A DNA stretch of 64,000 bases from Lachnospiraceae bacterium (lineage in GTDB: Bacteria; Bacillota; Clostridia; Lachnospirales; Lachnospiraceae), in NCBI GenBank assembly GCA_017526745.1, contig JAFXQX010000024.1:1-64000 (forward strand). The letters run 5' to 3'. A program made the translations under genes and the position numbers. The notes beneath the pieces were generated by a model. The model was not told the origin of the DNA. It searched no databases and worked only from the letters and a program-made list of their open reading frames with translations. Shown one piece after another: positions 44,176 through 54,010 of this stretch; the first letter of the stretch is position 1; each line of letters opens with the position of its first letter.

Positions 44176-44355
44176 ATGTTCTAGAAAGCAGGAATTATCG
44201 GTTTTCCGAAATGGATTTCGGGATCATTATCTCAACGGATTGAGAGCCAGAATATGCTTTTATTTCTTTTTCTGTTCAGAAATGATTCCCAAGTTTAGTT
44301 TATGCCGGAGAAGCCGCCACTATATGGAGCGGTTTAATAAAATTCCGGTGCGTGC

Positions 44356-44361
44356 TATAAT
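44356..44361 (+). promoter_or_regulatory. Extended -10 element close to the start of the next gene
   Basis: TGcTATAAT with TATAAT at 44356-44361 lies 18 bases before ATG 44380. Initiation from it would leave the AGGAGG site at the very 5' end of the mRNA, so its use is uncertain. Confidence 0.35.
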
Positions 44362-44379
44362 TATTAGGAGGTAGATAAT

Positions 44380-44979
44380 ATGAGCGATATGAATGTAGGA
44401 AGCGTATCAGGCGTATATTCAGCTATAAATTCAGCCACATCCGCCACAGAGGCTGCACCTGCTGCTGCACCTGCTGCAGCTGCCGGCGCCGATGTTGCAG
44501 CTGTTTATGAAAAGAGCAGCGGCAGCGAGAAGAAGGCTACATATTCCATAAACAAGATGAGCGCCGAAGACCGTGCAGCACTTGTACAGCAGCTCAAGCA
44601 GGATCAGGTCGACAGACAGAACCAGCTGGCCGAGATCGTAAGGAAGATGTTCACGGATCAGGCCGGAGTATCCAAATTATCCGAGATCTTCTCGCCCGAA
44701 AACCTCAAGGATGTCAGTGCCGCTGACATCGAGCAGGCCAAGAAGGACATCGAAGAGGACGGATACTGGGGCATCAAGCAGACATCCCAGAGACTCTTCG
44801 ATTTTGCATCGGCACTTGCGGGAGATGATCCCGAGAAGATGAAGGAAATGCAGAAGGCAATGGAAAAAGGGTTTAAGGAAGCTGCCGGAGCATGGGGCGA
44901 CGAACTTCCCGAGATCTGTAAGGATACCCTTGGTGCCGCAAACAAGCTTTTCGAAGATTATTACGCTTCAAAGAACTGA
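44380..44979 (+). CDS. Hypothetical protein, possibly flagellum-associated
   Basis: 199 aa, acidic and soluble, starting 8 bases after AGGAGG. An Ala/Pro-rich low-complexity stretch lies at about 20-42. The rest is mostly helical, with DGYWGIKQTSQRLFDFASAL followed by a further helical region. From memory, similar proteins of unknown function occur in flagellated Clostridia. The sigma-28-like promoter upstream and the FliD-like neighbour suggest a motility role. There is no signal peptide. Confidence 0.55.
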   Translation: MSDMNVGSVSGVYSAINSATSATEAAPAAAPAAAAGADVAAVYEKSSGSEKKATYSINKMSAEDRAALVQQLKQDQVDRQNQLAEIVRKMFTDQAGVSKLSEIFSPENLKDVSAADIEQAKKDIEEDGYWGIKQTSQRLFDFASALAGDDPEKMKEMQKAMEKGFKEAAGAWGDELPEICKDTLGAANKLFEDYYASKN

Positions 44980-45016
44980 TAACAACAGTCGGGTTTATAC
45001 ATAAGGAGGCGATCTG

Positions 45017-45724
45017 ATGTTTGATATTTCCGCAATGCTCGGTAATTCGGGTAACGGTTCGAACAATGCAGCTTCATCATTTAATTTTACCGATTACGCA
45101 GCCATCAAGAACGGGAGTTACGGCAAACTTGTAAAATCATATTACGGGGGAACCGCAAAATCCATAGACGAACAGAAGTTATCGGCGGCAAAAGCTTCAT
45201 CGAAGACCAAAGCGAAGAAGACAGAGGACGATACCGATAAGGCAGGCGTTACAGCTCTTAAAAAGAATGCCGATGAGCTCAGGACTTCCGCACAGTCTCT
45301 TGCAAAAGACGATCTGTGGAAAAAGACCGAAGGCAAAGAAGATACTGCAAAGATCGCAGACACGGTAAAGGATTTTGCCGCAAACTATAACAAGGTCCTG
45401 GACAAAGCTTCGAAGGTTTCTTCCAGGGAAGTATCAAGAGACGTTCAGTTCATGACACAGATGACCGGCACGTTCTCAAAGGTTCTTGGCAAGATCGGAG
45501 TTAACGTTGAGGCTGACGGAAAGCTTTCGGTTAACGAGGATGCTCTCAAGAAGGCCGACATGAATACGGCCAGGACATTGTTTACCGGAAACGGTTCATA
45601 CGGATCCCAGATCGCAGACAAGGCGGCAGGCATATACCGTGACGCAGATATGGGTTCGAGCATTTACGGAAGTGATGCTACCACAACAAGTGCAATATCC
45701 AGTGTTTATAACCAGTTTATATGA
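45017..45724 (+). CDS. Hypothetical protein resembling the C-terminal part of flagellar cap/filament proteins
   Basis: A 235-aa soluble protein preceded by AAGGAGG. Segments such as TVKDFAANYNKVLDKA, IGVNVEADGKLSVNED, TARTLFTGNGSYGSQI and KAAGIY resemble the end of FliD: a helical core, then a xxDGxLxxDxxxL....L..LF pattern. The N-terminal ~70 residues are Ser/Asn/Lys-rich and probably flexible. At 235 aa it is far shorter than FliD (usually over 450 aa), so it is not the cap itself. It shares a transcript with 44380 and ends at a strong terminator. Confidence 0.55.
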   Translation: MFDISAMLGNSGNGSNNAASSFNFTDYAAIKNGSYGKLVKSYYGGTAKSIDEQKLSAAKASSKTKAKKTEDDTDKAGVTALKKNADELRTSAQSLAKDDLWKKTEGKEDTAKIADTVKDFAANYNKVLDKASKVSSREVSRDVQFMTQMTGTFSKVLGKIGVNVEADGKLSVNEDALKKADMNTARTLFTGNGSYGSQIADKAAGIYRDADMGSSIYGSDATTTSAISSVYNQFI

Positions 45725-45775
45725 CCTCGGGATATCCGGCGATATTCCGAAACTGTTACCTTACCTATACCTATA

Positions 45776-45814
45776 AAGAACAGCACAGCTAAAAGCTGTG
45801 TTGTTCTTCTTTTT
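45776..45814 (+). terminator. Intrinsic terminator
   Basis: A 15-bp stem (45776-45790 with 45794-45808, one wobble pair), loop AAA, then a CTTTTT tract. It ends the 44380-45724 transcript. Confidence 0.9.
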
Positions 45815-45825
45815 GTACGTACAAA
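45812..45825 (+). promoter_or_regulatory. Palindrome TTTGTACGTACAAA, candidate operator
   Basis: A perfect 14-bp palindrome starts in the terminator T tract and precedes a possible promoter (TTGAAA 45830-45835, 17 bp, TAGAGT 45853-45858 with extended TG). The operon downstream encodes a DtxR-family regulator, so an iron- or manganese-responsive autoregulatory site is plausible. Confidence 0.4.
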
Positions 45826-45893
45826 TCAGTTGAAATGAAGCAGATTACGTGTTAGAGTTGAAGCAATAAAAGCAGGAAAAAAGGGGTTTTGGG

Positions 45894-46052
45894 GTGGCGG
45901 ATATCGTTATAACGATCGCAATAATCGCAGTTATCCTGGCAGATATCATATATCTGTTCCGCAGCCGTAAAAAGGGTAAATGTACAGGATGTCCGTATGC
46001 GGACGGATGTGCCGCCAAAAAGACGGCTTCCTGTGTCAAAGAGAAGGGATGA
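45894..46052 (+). CDS. FeoB-associated Cys-rich membrane protein
   Basis: A 52-aa protein from GTG 45894, 7 bases after AAGGGG. One N-terminal membrane span (IVITIAIIAVILADIIYLF) is followed by a basic turn and the Cys pattern CTGCPYADGC...C. This is the FeoB-associated family, usually encoded next to ferrous iron transporters; FeoA and FeoB are not in the window. Its stop overlaps the ribosome binding site of the DtxR-family gene. Confidence 0.8.
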   Translation: MADIVITIAIIAVILADIIYLFRSRKKGKCTGCPYADGCAAKKTASCVKEKG

Positions 46053-46058
46053 TCAGAT

Positions 46059-46439
46059 ATGGCAATGTTTGAATCCGGTGAAGATTATATCGAAACGATC
46101 TACAGGCTGAAGAAGAGGAACGGTGTCGTATATTCGATCGATATCGCCAAGGAACTCGGATTTTCAAGACCCAGCGTCAGCCGTGCGATGGGCATCCTTC
46201 GTGAAGAGGGATATATCATCATGGATGATATCAGCAAGGAGATCAACCTTACCGATATAGGGCGCAAGAAGGCGGTTGAGATATATGACAGGCACAAAAC
46301 GCTGACTTCGTTTTTACAGAAGACGGCAAACGTTTCAGCCAAGATCGCCGAAACGGATGCGTGCCGTATCGAGCACGTTATAAGCCCTTCGACATTCAGA
46401 GGCATCAAGAGTTTTATGAAACAATACAACGAAAAATAA
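46059..46439 (+). CDS. DtxR/MntR-family metal-dependent transcriptional regulator
   Basis: 126 aa. An N-terminal winged helix ([31 protein letters not shown] in parts, with [15 protein letters not shown] as recognition region) is followed by a dimerisation domain ([10 protein letters not shown]) with metal-ligand-like Glu, His and Cys ([13 protein letters not shown]). It lacks the SH3-like third domain, so it resembles the short MntR-like form. It probably controls the iron genes around it. AGAAGGGA lies upstream. Confidence 0.85.
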   Translation: MAMFESGEDYIETIYRLKKRNGVVYSIDIAKELGFSRPSVSRAMGILREEGYIIMDDISKEINLTDIGRKKAVEIYDRHKTLTSFLQKTANVSAKIAETDACRIEHVISPSTFRGIKSFMKQYNEK

Positions 46440-46458
46440 AGAAAAGGAGAGAACGGTT

Positions 46459-46998
46459 ATGAAATGGGTTTGTCAGGTATGCGGTTATGTTCATGAAGGA
46501 AGCGAGCCCCCGGAGGCATGTCCCCAGTGTAAGGCTCCCGCTTCAAAGTTTACAAAACAGGAAGGTGAGATGACCTGGGCTTCTGAGCACGTTGTCGGAG
46601 TGGCAAAGGGCGTGAGCGAGGACATCATTGCCGATCTTCGCGCAAACTTTAACGGCGAATGCACGGAAGTCGGAATGTATCTTGCTATGGCAAGGGTTGC
46701 TTTTCGTGAGGGTTATCCCGAAGTCGGAATGTACTATGAGAAGGCTGCTTTCGAAGAGGCAGAGCATGCTGCCAAGTTTGCGGAGCTTCTCGGTGAGGTG
46801 GTTACCGACTCCACCAAGAAGAACCTTGAGATGAGAATAGAAGCAGAAAACGGCGCTACTGCCGGCAAGACCGATCTTGCAAAGCGTGCGAAGGCAGCAA
46901 ACCTTGATGCTATCCATGACACAGTCCATGAGATGGCAAGGGATGAAGCAAGACACGGCAAGGCATTCAAAGGTCTTCATGACAGATATTTCGGATAA
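46459..46998 (+). CDS. Reverse rubrerythrin
   Basis: 179 aa. An N-terminal rubredoxin-like Fe(SCys)4 site (Cys5, Cys8, Cys21, Cys24 in [10 protein letters not shown] and CPQCKAP) precedes a ferritin-like diiron domain (EAEHAAKF and [12 protein letters not shown] carry Glu/His ligands). In classical rubrerythrin the rubredoxin domain is C-terminal, so this is the reversed type known from Clostridium. It reduces hydrogen peroxide and protects against oxygen. AAAGGAGA precedes the ATG. Confidence 0.92.
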   Translation: MKWVCQVCGYVHEGSEPPEACPQCKAPASKFTKQEGEMTWASEHVVGVAKGVSEDIIADLRANFNGECTEVGMYLAMARVAFREGYPEVGMYYEKAAFEEAEHAAKFAELLGEVVTDSTKKNLEMRIEAENGATAGKTDLAKRAKAANLDAIHDTVHEMARDEARHGKAFKGLHDRYFG

Positions 46999-47030
46999 TG
47001 AAAATGCTTTGAAATAAAGGCTGTTTTGCG

Positions 47031-47072
47031 AATAAGGGAATGGACAGGGACACTGTCCGTTCCCTTATTTTT
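47031..47072 (+). terminator. Intrinsic terminator after rubrerythrin
   Basis: A 17-bp stem (47031-47047 with 47053-47069, one wobble), loop GGACA, then TTT. It is AT-flanked and could act in both directions. Confidence 0.85.
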
Positions 47073-47099
47073 GGCATAACGATAGCAATAAAGTTGGTG

Positions 47100-47105
47100 T
47101 ATAAT
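47100..47105 (+). promoter_or_regulatory. -10 element seven bases before the start codon
   Basis: TATAAT at 47100-47105 ends 7 bases before ATG 47113, the same spacing seen at copA. There is no Shine-Dalgarno between them, so a leaderless mRNA is possible. The -35 is weak. Confidence 0.45.
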
Positions 47106-47112
47106 ATATCAC

Positions 47113-48354
47113 ATGAAAAACGAAAGAGGAGACAATCCAAATACCGCACTTTTATATGAGACGGACGGACTGCTGATGGAATTTGAAGCAGTCGTTACGG
47201 AGCGGATCTGCCTTCCGGAAGGTAAAGGATACGGGCTGATACTTGACCGGACCGCATTCTTTCCGGGAGGAGGCGGACAGGAGTCCGACAGCGGATACAT
47301 CAGAACATCCGGCGGCAAAGGGATAAGAGTGACAAGGGCAGCCGTATCAGACGGAAAGGTCATCCACTATACCGAAGAGCCGGTGGATGAAGGCGAGAGG
47401 ATAACCGGCCTTATCGACAGGAAGCAGCGCATATCCAGAATGCAGGATCACGGAGCGGAGCATCTGATAAGCGGCCTGATCCATGAACGTTTCGGTTATG
47501 ACAATGTAGGTTTCCATATGTCAAAGGATGAAACGGTCATAGACTTTAACGGTCCGCTTTCCGAAGAACAGATAAGGCAGATCGAGCAAAGAGCCAATGA
47601 GATCATATGCGAAAATGTTCCGGTAACGGTAAGCTTTCCTTCCCCTAAAGAAGCAAAGGCGCTTTCATACAGAAGCAAGCTCGATCTTTATGAGAACATA
47701 AGGCTCGTTTCCATTGAAGGGTTTGACGTGTGTGCATGCTGTGCCCCGCATCTTCCGTCGACGGGACTGTTCGGCAGCGTTATGATCACAAGCCATATGC
47801 CGCATCGCGGCGGAACAAGGATGTCGCTTGTGGCCGGGATAAACGCATATGACGATCATTCAAAACTTGCCGGTTCGAATGCAAAGATCATGGAGATGCT
47901 TTCGTCCCCGAGATATGAGACAGATGAGTTCGTAAAGGATATGACGGACAGGATGGCATCTTTACGGGAGGAAAACACCGAACTTAAGCGTAAACTGACA
48001 AAGCTTGTTTCCGATTCCGTAGCCGGCGGCCTGCTTCGCGAGGATCCTCAGGGAAACGGGATCAGGGCGGTATTTTGCGATGTGGCGGATATGACCGGAC
48101 TTCGCGAACTGGTCAACAACTGCACGAGTGTTTACAAAGGTGTTGTCTGCGCCTTCCTTAAGAAAGAGAGCGGTTTCGGATATATTTTTTCGGTATGCAA
48201 AGGTAGAGCGCAAAGCGCCGGGTTAAAGGAGCTGGCTGATGATTTTAACCGGTCATGCAGAGGCAAAGGCGGAGGCAGTCCCCTTATGGTCACCGGGACA
48301 ACTGAAGCAGGGCGCGAGGAAATAGAAAGATTTTTTGCGCAAAAATCCCCGTAA
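47113..48354 (+). CDS. Alanyl-tRNA editing protein (AlaX-L type)
   Basis: 413 aa. An AlaRS-like second-additional domain begins with the beta-rich region containing FFPGGGGQESD. Zinc ligands are HxxxH in QDHGAEHLISGL and CxxxH in CACCAPHLPSTG. A helical linker (REENTELKRKLTKL) and a C-terminal DHHA1-type domain (FNRSCRGKGGGSPLMVTG) follow. No aminoacylation domain is present, so it acts in trans, deacylating Ser- or Gly-tRNA(Ala). It lies just before proS. Confidence 0.88.
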   Translation: MKNERGDNPNTALLYETDGLLMEFEAVVTERICLPEGKGYGLILDRTAFFPGGGGQESDSGYIRTSGGKGIRVTRAAVSDGKVIHYTEEPVDEGERITGLIDRKQRISRMQDHGAEHLISGLIHERFGYDNVGFHMSKDETVIDFNGPLSEEQIRQIEQRANEIICENVPVTVSFPSPKEAKALSYRSKLDLYENIRLVSIEGFDVCACCAPHLPSTGLFGSVMITSHMPHRGGTRMSLVAGINAYDDHSKLAGSNAKIMEMLSSPRYETDEFVKDMTDRMASLREENTELKRKLTKLVSDSVAGGLLREDPQGNGIRAVFCDVADMTGLRELVNNCTSVYKGVVCAFLKKESGFGYIFSVCKGRAQSAGLKELADDFNRSCRGKGGGSPLMVTGTTEAGREEIERFFAQKSP

Positions 48355-48434
48355 AGCATAAAAATGTGGATAAATCGGGGAAAAAAGCGTAAAATATAAG
48401 AGTTAACGTATTTTGAAAATGAGGAGTTTGTAAC

Positions 48435-49871
48435 ATGCAAGAAAAGAAACAGGTTGAGCAGATCACTTCGATGGAAGAGGATTTTGCCCAATGGTACACC
48501 GATGTCGTCATAAAGGCGGATCTTATCGATTACACGAGCGTAAAGGGCTGCATGGTATTCAAGCCTGCCGGATATGCGATCTGGGAACTCATTCAGAAGC
48601 AGATGGATGCAAGGTTCAAGGAAACCGGCGTTGAAAACGTGTATCTTCCCATGTTCATTCCGGAAAGCCTTCTGGAAAAGGAAAAGGATCACGTTGAAGG
48701 ATTTGCGCCTGAAGTTGCCTGGGTGACACACGGAGGAATGCAGCCTCTCCAGGAGAGAATGTGCGTGCGTCCCACGTCGGAGACCCTGTTCTGTGATTTT
48801 TACAGAAACGAAGTTCATTCATACAGGGATCTTCCGAAGATATACAATCAGTGGTGCTCGGTAGTCAGGTGGGAAAAAGAGACAAGACCTTTCCTTCGGT
48901 CGAGAGAATTCCTGTGGCAGGAAGGACACACGATTCATGCGACATTTGAGGAGGCCGAGGAGAGGACCATTCAGATGCTGAACTTGTACGCCGATTTCTG
49001 TGAGCAGATCCTTGCGATACCCGTGGTAAAGGGACGCAAGACCGACAAGGAAAAGTTTGCCGGAGCCGAGGCGACCTATACGATCGAAGCGCTCATGCAT
49101 GACGGCAAGGCACTCCAGTCCGGAACGAGCCATAACTTCGGTGACGGATTTGCAAAGGCCTTCGGTATCCAGTATACGGATAAGGACAATACACTCAAAT
49201 ACCCGTGCCAGACCTCGTGGGGGTCCACAACGAGACTGATCGGCGCGATCATAATGGTACATGGGGACAACAACGGACTGGTACTTCCGCCGAAGGTGGC
49301 ACCGACACAGGTTGTGATAGTCCCGATCAGACAGCAGCAGGAGGGAGTCCTTGAGGCAGCAGACAGGATCAGAAAAGATCTGGAGGCAAAGGGTATAAGA
49401 GTTAAGGTTGATGATACCGAAAAGAGTCCCGGATGGAAGTTTGCTGAAGCCGAGATGCGCGGCATCCCCGTAAGAGTTGAGATAGGACCGAAGGATATTG
49501 AGGCAGGCAAGGCTGTTCTTGCCAGAAGAGATACCGGAGAAAAATCGGACTGCACACTTGATGCGCTTGCAGAGACGGTCACCACTCTTCTTGACACCAT
49601 CCAGAAGGACATGCTCGAGCGTGCAAGACAGCGCCGTGATCTGCAGACATACACGGCTGCCACAAAGGAAGAGTTTGAAAAGATCTTTGCCGAAAAGTCC
49701 GGATTCGTAAAAGCGATGTGGTGCGGCGATGTTGCGTGCGAGAACGAGATCAAGGAGAAGCTTTCGGTAACGAGCAGATGCATGCCTTTTGAACAGGAGA
49801 CGGTATCGGATGTATGCGTTTGCTGCGGTCGTCCCGCAAAGAAACTGGTGTACTGGGGAAGAGCATATTAA
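48435..49871 (+). CDS. proS: Prolyl-tRNA synthetase (archaeal/eukaryotic-like type)
   Basis: 478 aa. It has class II motifs: motif 2 around [22 protein letters not shown] and motif 3 in [18 protein letters not shown]. The C-terminal extension carries Cys residues ([31 protein letters not shown]), as in the type lacking the INS editing insertion. It charges tRNA-Pro. GAGGAG is 8 bases before the ATG. Confidence 0.95.
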   Translation: MQEKKQVEQITSMEEDFAQWYTDVVIKADLIDYTSVKGCMVFKPAGYAIWELIQKQMDARFKETGVENVYLPMFIPESLLEKEKDHVEGFAPEVAWVTHGGMQPLQERMCVRPTSETLFCDFYRNEVHSYRDLPKIYNQWCSVVRWEKETRPFLRSREFLWQEGHTIHATFEEAEERTIQMLNLYADFCEQILAIPVVKGRKTDKEKFAGAEATYTIEALMHDGKALQSGTSHNFGDGFAKAFGIQYTDKDNTLKYPCQTSWGSTTRLIGAIIMVHGDNNGLVLPPKVAPTQVVIVPIRQQQEGVLEAADRIRKDLEAKGIRVKVDDTEKSPGWKFAEAEMRGIPVRVEIGPKDIEAGKAVLARRDTGEKSDCTLDALAETVTTLLDTIQKDMLERARQRRDLQTYTAATKEEFEKIFAEKSGFVKAMWCGDVACENEIKEKLSVTSRCMPFEQETVSDVCVCCGRPAKKLVYWGRAY

Positions 49872-49917
49872 ATACTGGATCGGCGACCGACACTGCGAAT
49901 ATCAGGAGAATAAAATC

Positions 49918-51114
49918 ATGAACATACTTGTAATCAACTGCGGAAGCAGCTCACTTAAGTATCAGCTTATCAATACCGACAACGAAGAAGTCCTTGCAAA
50001 GGGGCTGTGCGAGAGGATCGGCATCGACGGCGGGATGCATACATATCAGTCCAAGGGTGGGGATAAGGTAAAGACAAATGTTGACATACCGGATCATACA
50101 AAAGCAGTCAGCCTTGTTATCGAAGCGCTTACGGACAGTAAAGACGGTGTTATCGGAAGTCTTTCGGAGATAGATGCTGTCGGACACCGTATCGTTCACG
50201 GAGGAGAGAAGTTCTCCAAGTCGGTTGTCATCAATGATGAAGTCATCGCGGCGATAAAGGAAGTCAGCGATCTTGCCCCGCTTCATAATCCCGCAAACCT
50301 GACAGGGATCGCATCATGCAAGGCACTGATGCCCGATGTCCCGATGGTCGCCGTGTTTGATACCGCGTTCCATCAGACGATGCCCGAGAAGGCATACCTT
50401 TACGGGATACCCTACGAGTATTACAGGAAATACAAGGTCCGCCGTTACGGATTCCACGGAACCAGCCATGAATATGTGGCCAACAGGACCGCCGAGTTTC
50501 TCGGCAGAGACATTAAGGACATGAAGATCATAGTCTGCCATCTCGGAAACGGTGCATCTGTCAGCGCCGTAAAGGGCGGCAGGTGCGTGGATACATCCAT
50601 GGGACTGACTCCTCTTGAAGGACTCATCATGGGAACCAGAAGCGGTGACATCGATCCTGCGATAATCGGGTTCGTTGCAGGAAAAGAGAATCTGTCGATC
50701 GGGCAGATGCTTGAGGTTCTCAATAAAAGATCAGGCGTGCTGGGGCTTTCCGACGGAGTATCAAGCGATTTCAGGGATCTTGCCGAGGCTGCCGGATCCG
50801 GAAACGCACAGGCTGCGAAGGCACTGGAGACATATGCTTATCATGTTGCAAAATATATCGGTTCCTACGCTGCCGCAATGAACGGTGTTGATGCGATAAC
50901 GTTCACGGCGGGAGTCGGTGAGAACAATATCTCCGCCAGAGAGGAGATATGCGGTTATCTTACATATCTCGGAACGCAGATAGATCCCGACAGGAACAAT
51001 GTAAGAGGCGAGGAGACCGTCATATCAAAGGACGGATCCAAGGTAACCGTTCTTGTCATCCCGACTGACGAAGAAATGTCGATCGCAAGGCAGACGGCCG
51101 CATTATGCAGATAA
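49918..51114 (+). CDS. ackA: Acetate kinase
   Basis: 398 aa from ATG 49918 with AGGAG upstream; an open frame extends upstream into proS but lacks a start signal. [44 protein letters not shown] and FTAGVGEN are the ASKHA-fold acetate kinase signatures. It makes ATP and acetate from acetyl phosphate. The usual partner pta is absent here. It overlaps cca by 10 bases. Confidence 0.96.
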   Translation: MNILVINCGSSSLKYQLINTDNEEVLAKGLCERIGIDGGMHTYQSKGGDKVKTNVDIPDHTKAVSLVIEALTDSKDGVIGSLSEIDAVGHRIVHGGEKFSKSVVINDEVIAAIKEVSDLAPLHNPANLTGIASCKALMPDVPMVAVFDTAFHQTMPEKAYLYGIPYEYYRKYKVRRYGFHGTSHEYVANRTAEFLGRDIKDMKIIVCHLGNGASVSAVKGGRCVDTSMGLTPLEGLIMGTRSGDIDPAIIGFVAGKENLSIGQMLEVLNKRSGVLGLSDGVSSDFRDLAEAAGSGNAQAAKALETYAYHVAKYIGSYAAAMNGVDAITFTAGVGENNISAREEICGYLTYLGTQIDPDRNNVRGEETVISKDGSKVTVLVIPTDEEMSIARQTAALCR

Positions 51115-52463
51115 CGGTCCCGAAAAACGTCAGGACGATAATAGAGACACTTGAGAAAAACGGGTTTGAAGCATATGCCGTAGGAGGGTGTGTAAGGGAT
51201 TCGATATCAGGCACGGTCCCGAACGACTGGGACATCACTACAAACGCCCTCCCCCTTCAGGTAAAATCACTGTTTCGAAGGACCATCGATATCGGAATAG
51301 AGCATGGAACCGTTAAGGTCATGATGGGCAGGGACGGATATGAGATAACTACCTACAGGATAGACGGGGATTATGAAGACAACCGGCATCCGAACGGGGT
51401 CACCTTTACTTCGGATCTTTTGGAGGATCTGCGCCGCCGTGATTTTACGATCAATGCGATGGCATACAGCGACAGAAGCGGACTGGTGGATCCTTACCAT
51501 GGCAGGGAGGATCTTGCAGCCGGGATCATCAGGGCTGTCGGCGATCCGGGTGAACGCTTTTCCGAGGATGCGCTGAGGATCCTTCGGGCCCTCAGGTTTT
51601 CCGCAAGGTTCGGATTTGAGATAGAAGACGCCACAAAAGAAGCCATCAGGCAGCTGGCGCCGACCCTTTCAAACATAAGCGCGGAGAGGATCAGGGAAGA
51701 ACTTGAAAAACTTGTCCTTTCAGATAACCCCGACCGGTTGAGATGGGCATATGAGCTCGGTGTTACGGCGGTCATATTTCCCGAGTGGGATAAGATGATG
51801 GAGTGCGAGCAGGAGTCACCCCATCATTTTACGGATGTGGGAGATCATACGATCGAGGTCATCAAGTACATCATAGACAATTACTCAGACATACCGAAGG
51901 AGAATGCCAGGATACTTCGGATCGCAGCACTCCTTCATGACATCGCAAAGCCTGTAAAGAAATTCCGGGGAACGGACGGAGCCGATCATTTTACAGGACA
52001 TCCCGAAGAGGGCGAGAAGATGTCGGAGATCTTTTTGAAGCGGCTCAAGTATGACAATAATACGACAGACCGGGTAAAAAAACTCGTAAGATATCATGAT
52101 GACTGCCCGGAGCCGACATATGGCGCGACCCGGAGATTTCTGGTAAATCTCGGAAGGGATAACCTTGATGATCTCATAAGGCTTAAGTATGCGGATCTAT
52201 ACGCCCACACCAAATACAGGTGGGATGAAAAGATGCATACCCTCAAGACGTTTGAAGAGATGTCAAGAAAGATAATAGATGATAAAGATCCTCTGACGGT
52301 AAAGGAACTTGCCGTTAACGGAAACGATCTTATGAAAGAAGGCGCATCTTCTGGGCCTGCTCTCGGGCAGGCACTTGGCCGTCTGATGGATCTGGTCCTT
52401 GACGATCCGGCCATGAATGATAAAGAAAAGCTTCTCGGGTACTATCGCGGGGACGGTTCATGA
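51105..52463 (+). CDS. cca: CCA-adding tRNA nucleotidyltransferase with HD domain
   Basis: 452 aa. The class II nucleotidyltransferase head has [14 protein letters not shown], with DWDI carrying the metal-binding acids, and [11 protein letters not shown]. It is followed by the RNA-binding region ([17 protein letters not shown]) and an HD phosphohydrolase-like domain ([22 protein letters not shown]). It adds or repairs the 3' CCA of tRNAs, needed because the tRNAs here do not encode CCA. The start overlaps ackA; the stop overlaps the PEGA gene by four bases. Confidence 0.92.
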   Translation: MQITVPKNVRTIIETLEKNGFEAYAVGGCVRDSISGTVPNDWDITTNALPLQVKSLFRRTIDIGIEHGTVKVMMGRDGYEITTYRIDGDYEDNRHPNGVTFTSDLLEDLRRRDFTINAMAYSDRSGLVDPYHGREDLAAGIIRAVGDPGERFSEDALRILRALRFSARFGFEIEDATKEAIRQLAPTLSNISAERIREELEKLVLSDNPDRLRWAYELGVTAVIFPEWDKMMECEQESPHHFTDVGDHTIEVIKYIIDNYSDIPKENARILRIAALLHDIAKPVKKFRGTDGADHFTGHPEEGEKMSEIFLKRLKYDNNTTDRVKKLVRYHDDCPEPTYGATRRFLVNLGRDNLDDLIRLKYADLYAHTKYRWDEKMHTLKTFEEMSRKIIDDKDPLTVKELAVNGNDLMKEGASSGPALGQALGRLMDLVLDDPAMNDKEKLLGYYRGDGS

Positions 52464-54010
52464 AGAATATCGAAAAAGTGGTGATCCCCGTGATCATCAT
52501 AGTGATCATCACGATGCTGGGGATATACTATATCTCCAAAGAATACGAAAAGCGGCAGAGCGAGAAAAGAGCCGAGCAGATGGCCGAAGAGGAGGCCGAA
52601 CAATCCGGAGAAGATCTTGTGGATCCGGATGAGCTTCTTTATGAGACCATGGCCATGCTCGTCGGAAAGAACGAGGAAGAAGGCACTCTCAAATTTCTTG
52701 CCATAGATAATGACAGGCTTTTCGAGCTTGAATATACGGGAAGCACTCCTATCCTCGGAAGATATGGCGACATGCTCACGATCGACCAGATAATGCTCGG
52801 CGAGATACTGGATGTGTCGTACAGTCTTCACAACAAGGAACTTGTAAGCCTCAGGATCAGCAGCGATGCGTGGACGTTCACGGATGTGACGAGATTTACG
52901 ATCAATGAGGAAGAGCACAGGATGGATATAGCCGGGAGTACATACAAGCTCCCGAAGACATCGATAGTCTCTTACGGAAACGAACTGGCTTCGTTCATGG
53001 ATGTGACGAACGTGGACACTCTGACCGTAAAGGGATACGGAAGAAGGGTCTGTTCGATAATCGTCCAGAGAGGCCACGGCTATGTAAGACTTCAGAATGA
53101 TTCGTACTTCGAGGGCGGATGGATAGAGATCGGTCAGGAGATCATCAAGACCGTTACGGAGGAGATGCTCATTCCGGTTCCCGAAGGCAGTTATCACGTA
53201 AGGCTGACAAACAAAGGTTATGCTGCCGACGAGGACATAATCGTTGAAAGGGATAAAGAGACTCTTATAGATCTGTCCGAAGTCGATATCAAAGAAGTCG
53301 CGATCGGGCATGTCGCGTTTTCGATCCTGCCTGATTTTGCGCAACTGTATATTGACGGTGAGATGACCGATTATGACGAAAGGATAGCGCTGGAATTCGG
53401 CATACACCGTATTCACGTGGAGTGTGCCGGATACAGAAACGTTGACACAAATATCCGTGTATCGGATAAATACGCAAACGTGGACATAACGCTTGAAAAA
53501 GAAGGCGAGAATACCTCGTCGTCCTCGACAGCGAAAACTACTGCGAAGACACCTACCGCAACACCTTCCGCCACGGTAACGCCTGCGCCGTCAACGACGA
53601 ATATGATCGACGGTAATGTCATAGCACCGCTTAGGAACGCTCCGACCCCCACGCCTTATCACGGGGATTCTTCGTCGTCGACAACAGCGACGGGTACGAC
53701 ATCCGCAACGGATGGTTCATCTTCTACGGCAGCGGGCATCATTAGCGATACGCAGAAAATGTATATCGAATGTCCCGAGGAGTCGGAAGTTTATATTGAC
53801 GGTATCTATGTCGGCATAGCCCCCGTAACGTTTGTGAAACCTTCAGCGGGCTCGCACGTGATCACCCTTTCAAGGAACGGATATATCACTAAGAGTTATA
53901 CGGTATACGTATACGGAGATGACAGGGATGTGACGCTTTCATTCTCCGATCTTGTGGAAGACCATACGGATGATCATAAGGACGATCATGACGATGATGA
54001 GGATGATTAA
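52460..54010 (+). CDS. Membrane-anchored PEGA-domain protein
   Basis: 516 aa. An N-terminal membrane anchor (about residues 7-23) is followed by an acidic coiled stretch and a beta-rich region. PEGA-like modules follow at about 235-275 (VPEGSYHVRLTNKGYAADED), 280-345 (AQLYIDGEMTDYDERIALEFGIHRIHVECAGY in parts) and 435-495 (EVYIDGIYVGIAPVTF, GSHVITLSRNGY). A Ser/Thr/Pro/Ala linker at about 350-425 looks wall-spanning. The last 15 residues are almost only Asp and His. The function is unknown; such proteins often act at the cell surface. It is coupled to cca and to the next gene. Confidence 0.75.
   Translation: MKNIEKVVIPVIIIVIITMLGIYYISKEYEKRQSEKRAEQMAEEEAEQSGEDLVDPDELLYETMAMLVGKNEEEGTLKFLAIDNDRLFELEYTGSTPILGRYGDMLTIDQIMLGEILDVSYSLHNKELVSLRISSDAWTFTDVTRFTINEEEHRMDIAGSTYKLPKTSIVSYGNELASFMDVTNVDTLTVKGYGRRVCSIIVQRGHGYVRLQNDSYFEGGWIEIGQEIIKTVTEEMLIPVPEGSYHVRLTNKGYAADEDIIVERDKETLIDLSEVDIKEVAIGHVAFSILPDFAQLYIDGEMTDYDERIALEFGIHRIHVECAGYRNVDTNIRVSDKYANVDITLEKEGENTSSSSTAKTTAKTPTATPSATVTPAPSTTNMIDGNVIAPLRNAPTPTPYHGDSSSSTTATGTTSATDGSSSTAAGIISDTQKMYIECPEESEVYIDGIYVGIAPVTFVKPSAGSHVITLSRNGYITKSYTVYVYGDDRDVTLSFSDLVEDHTDDHKDDHDDDEDD

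Noticed and set aside
45017-45724. Full flagellar cap protein FliD
   Set aside because: Only 235 residues, and the N-terminal FliD domain is missing; only the C-terminal pattern is similar.
49789-49917. N-terminal extension of acetate kinase
   Set aside because: The extension overlaps proS, is basic and unlike the family; ATG 49918 has AGGAG and gives the canonical start.
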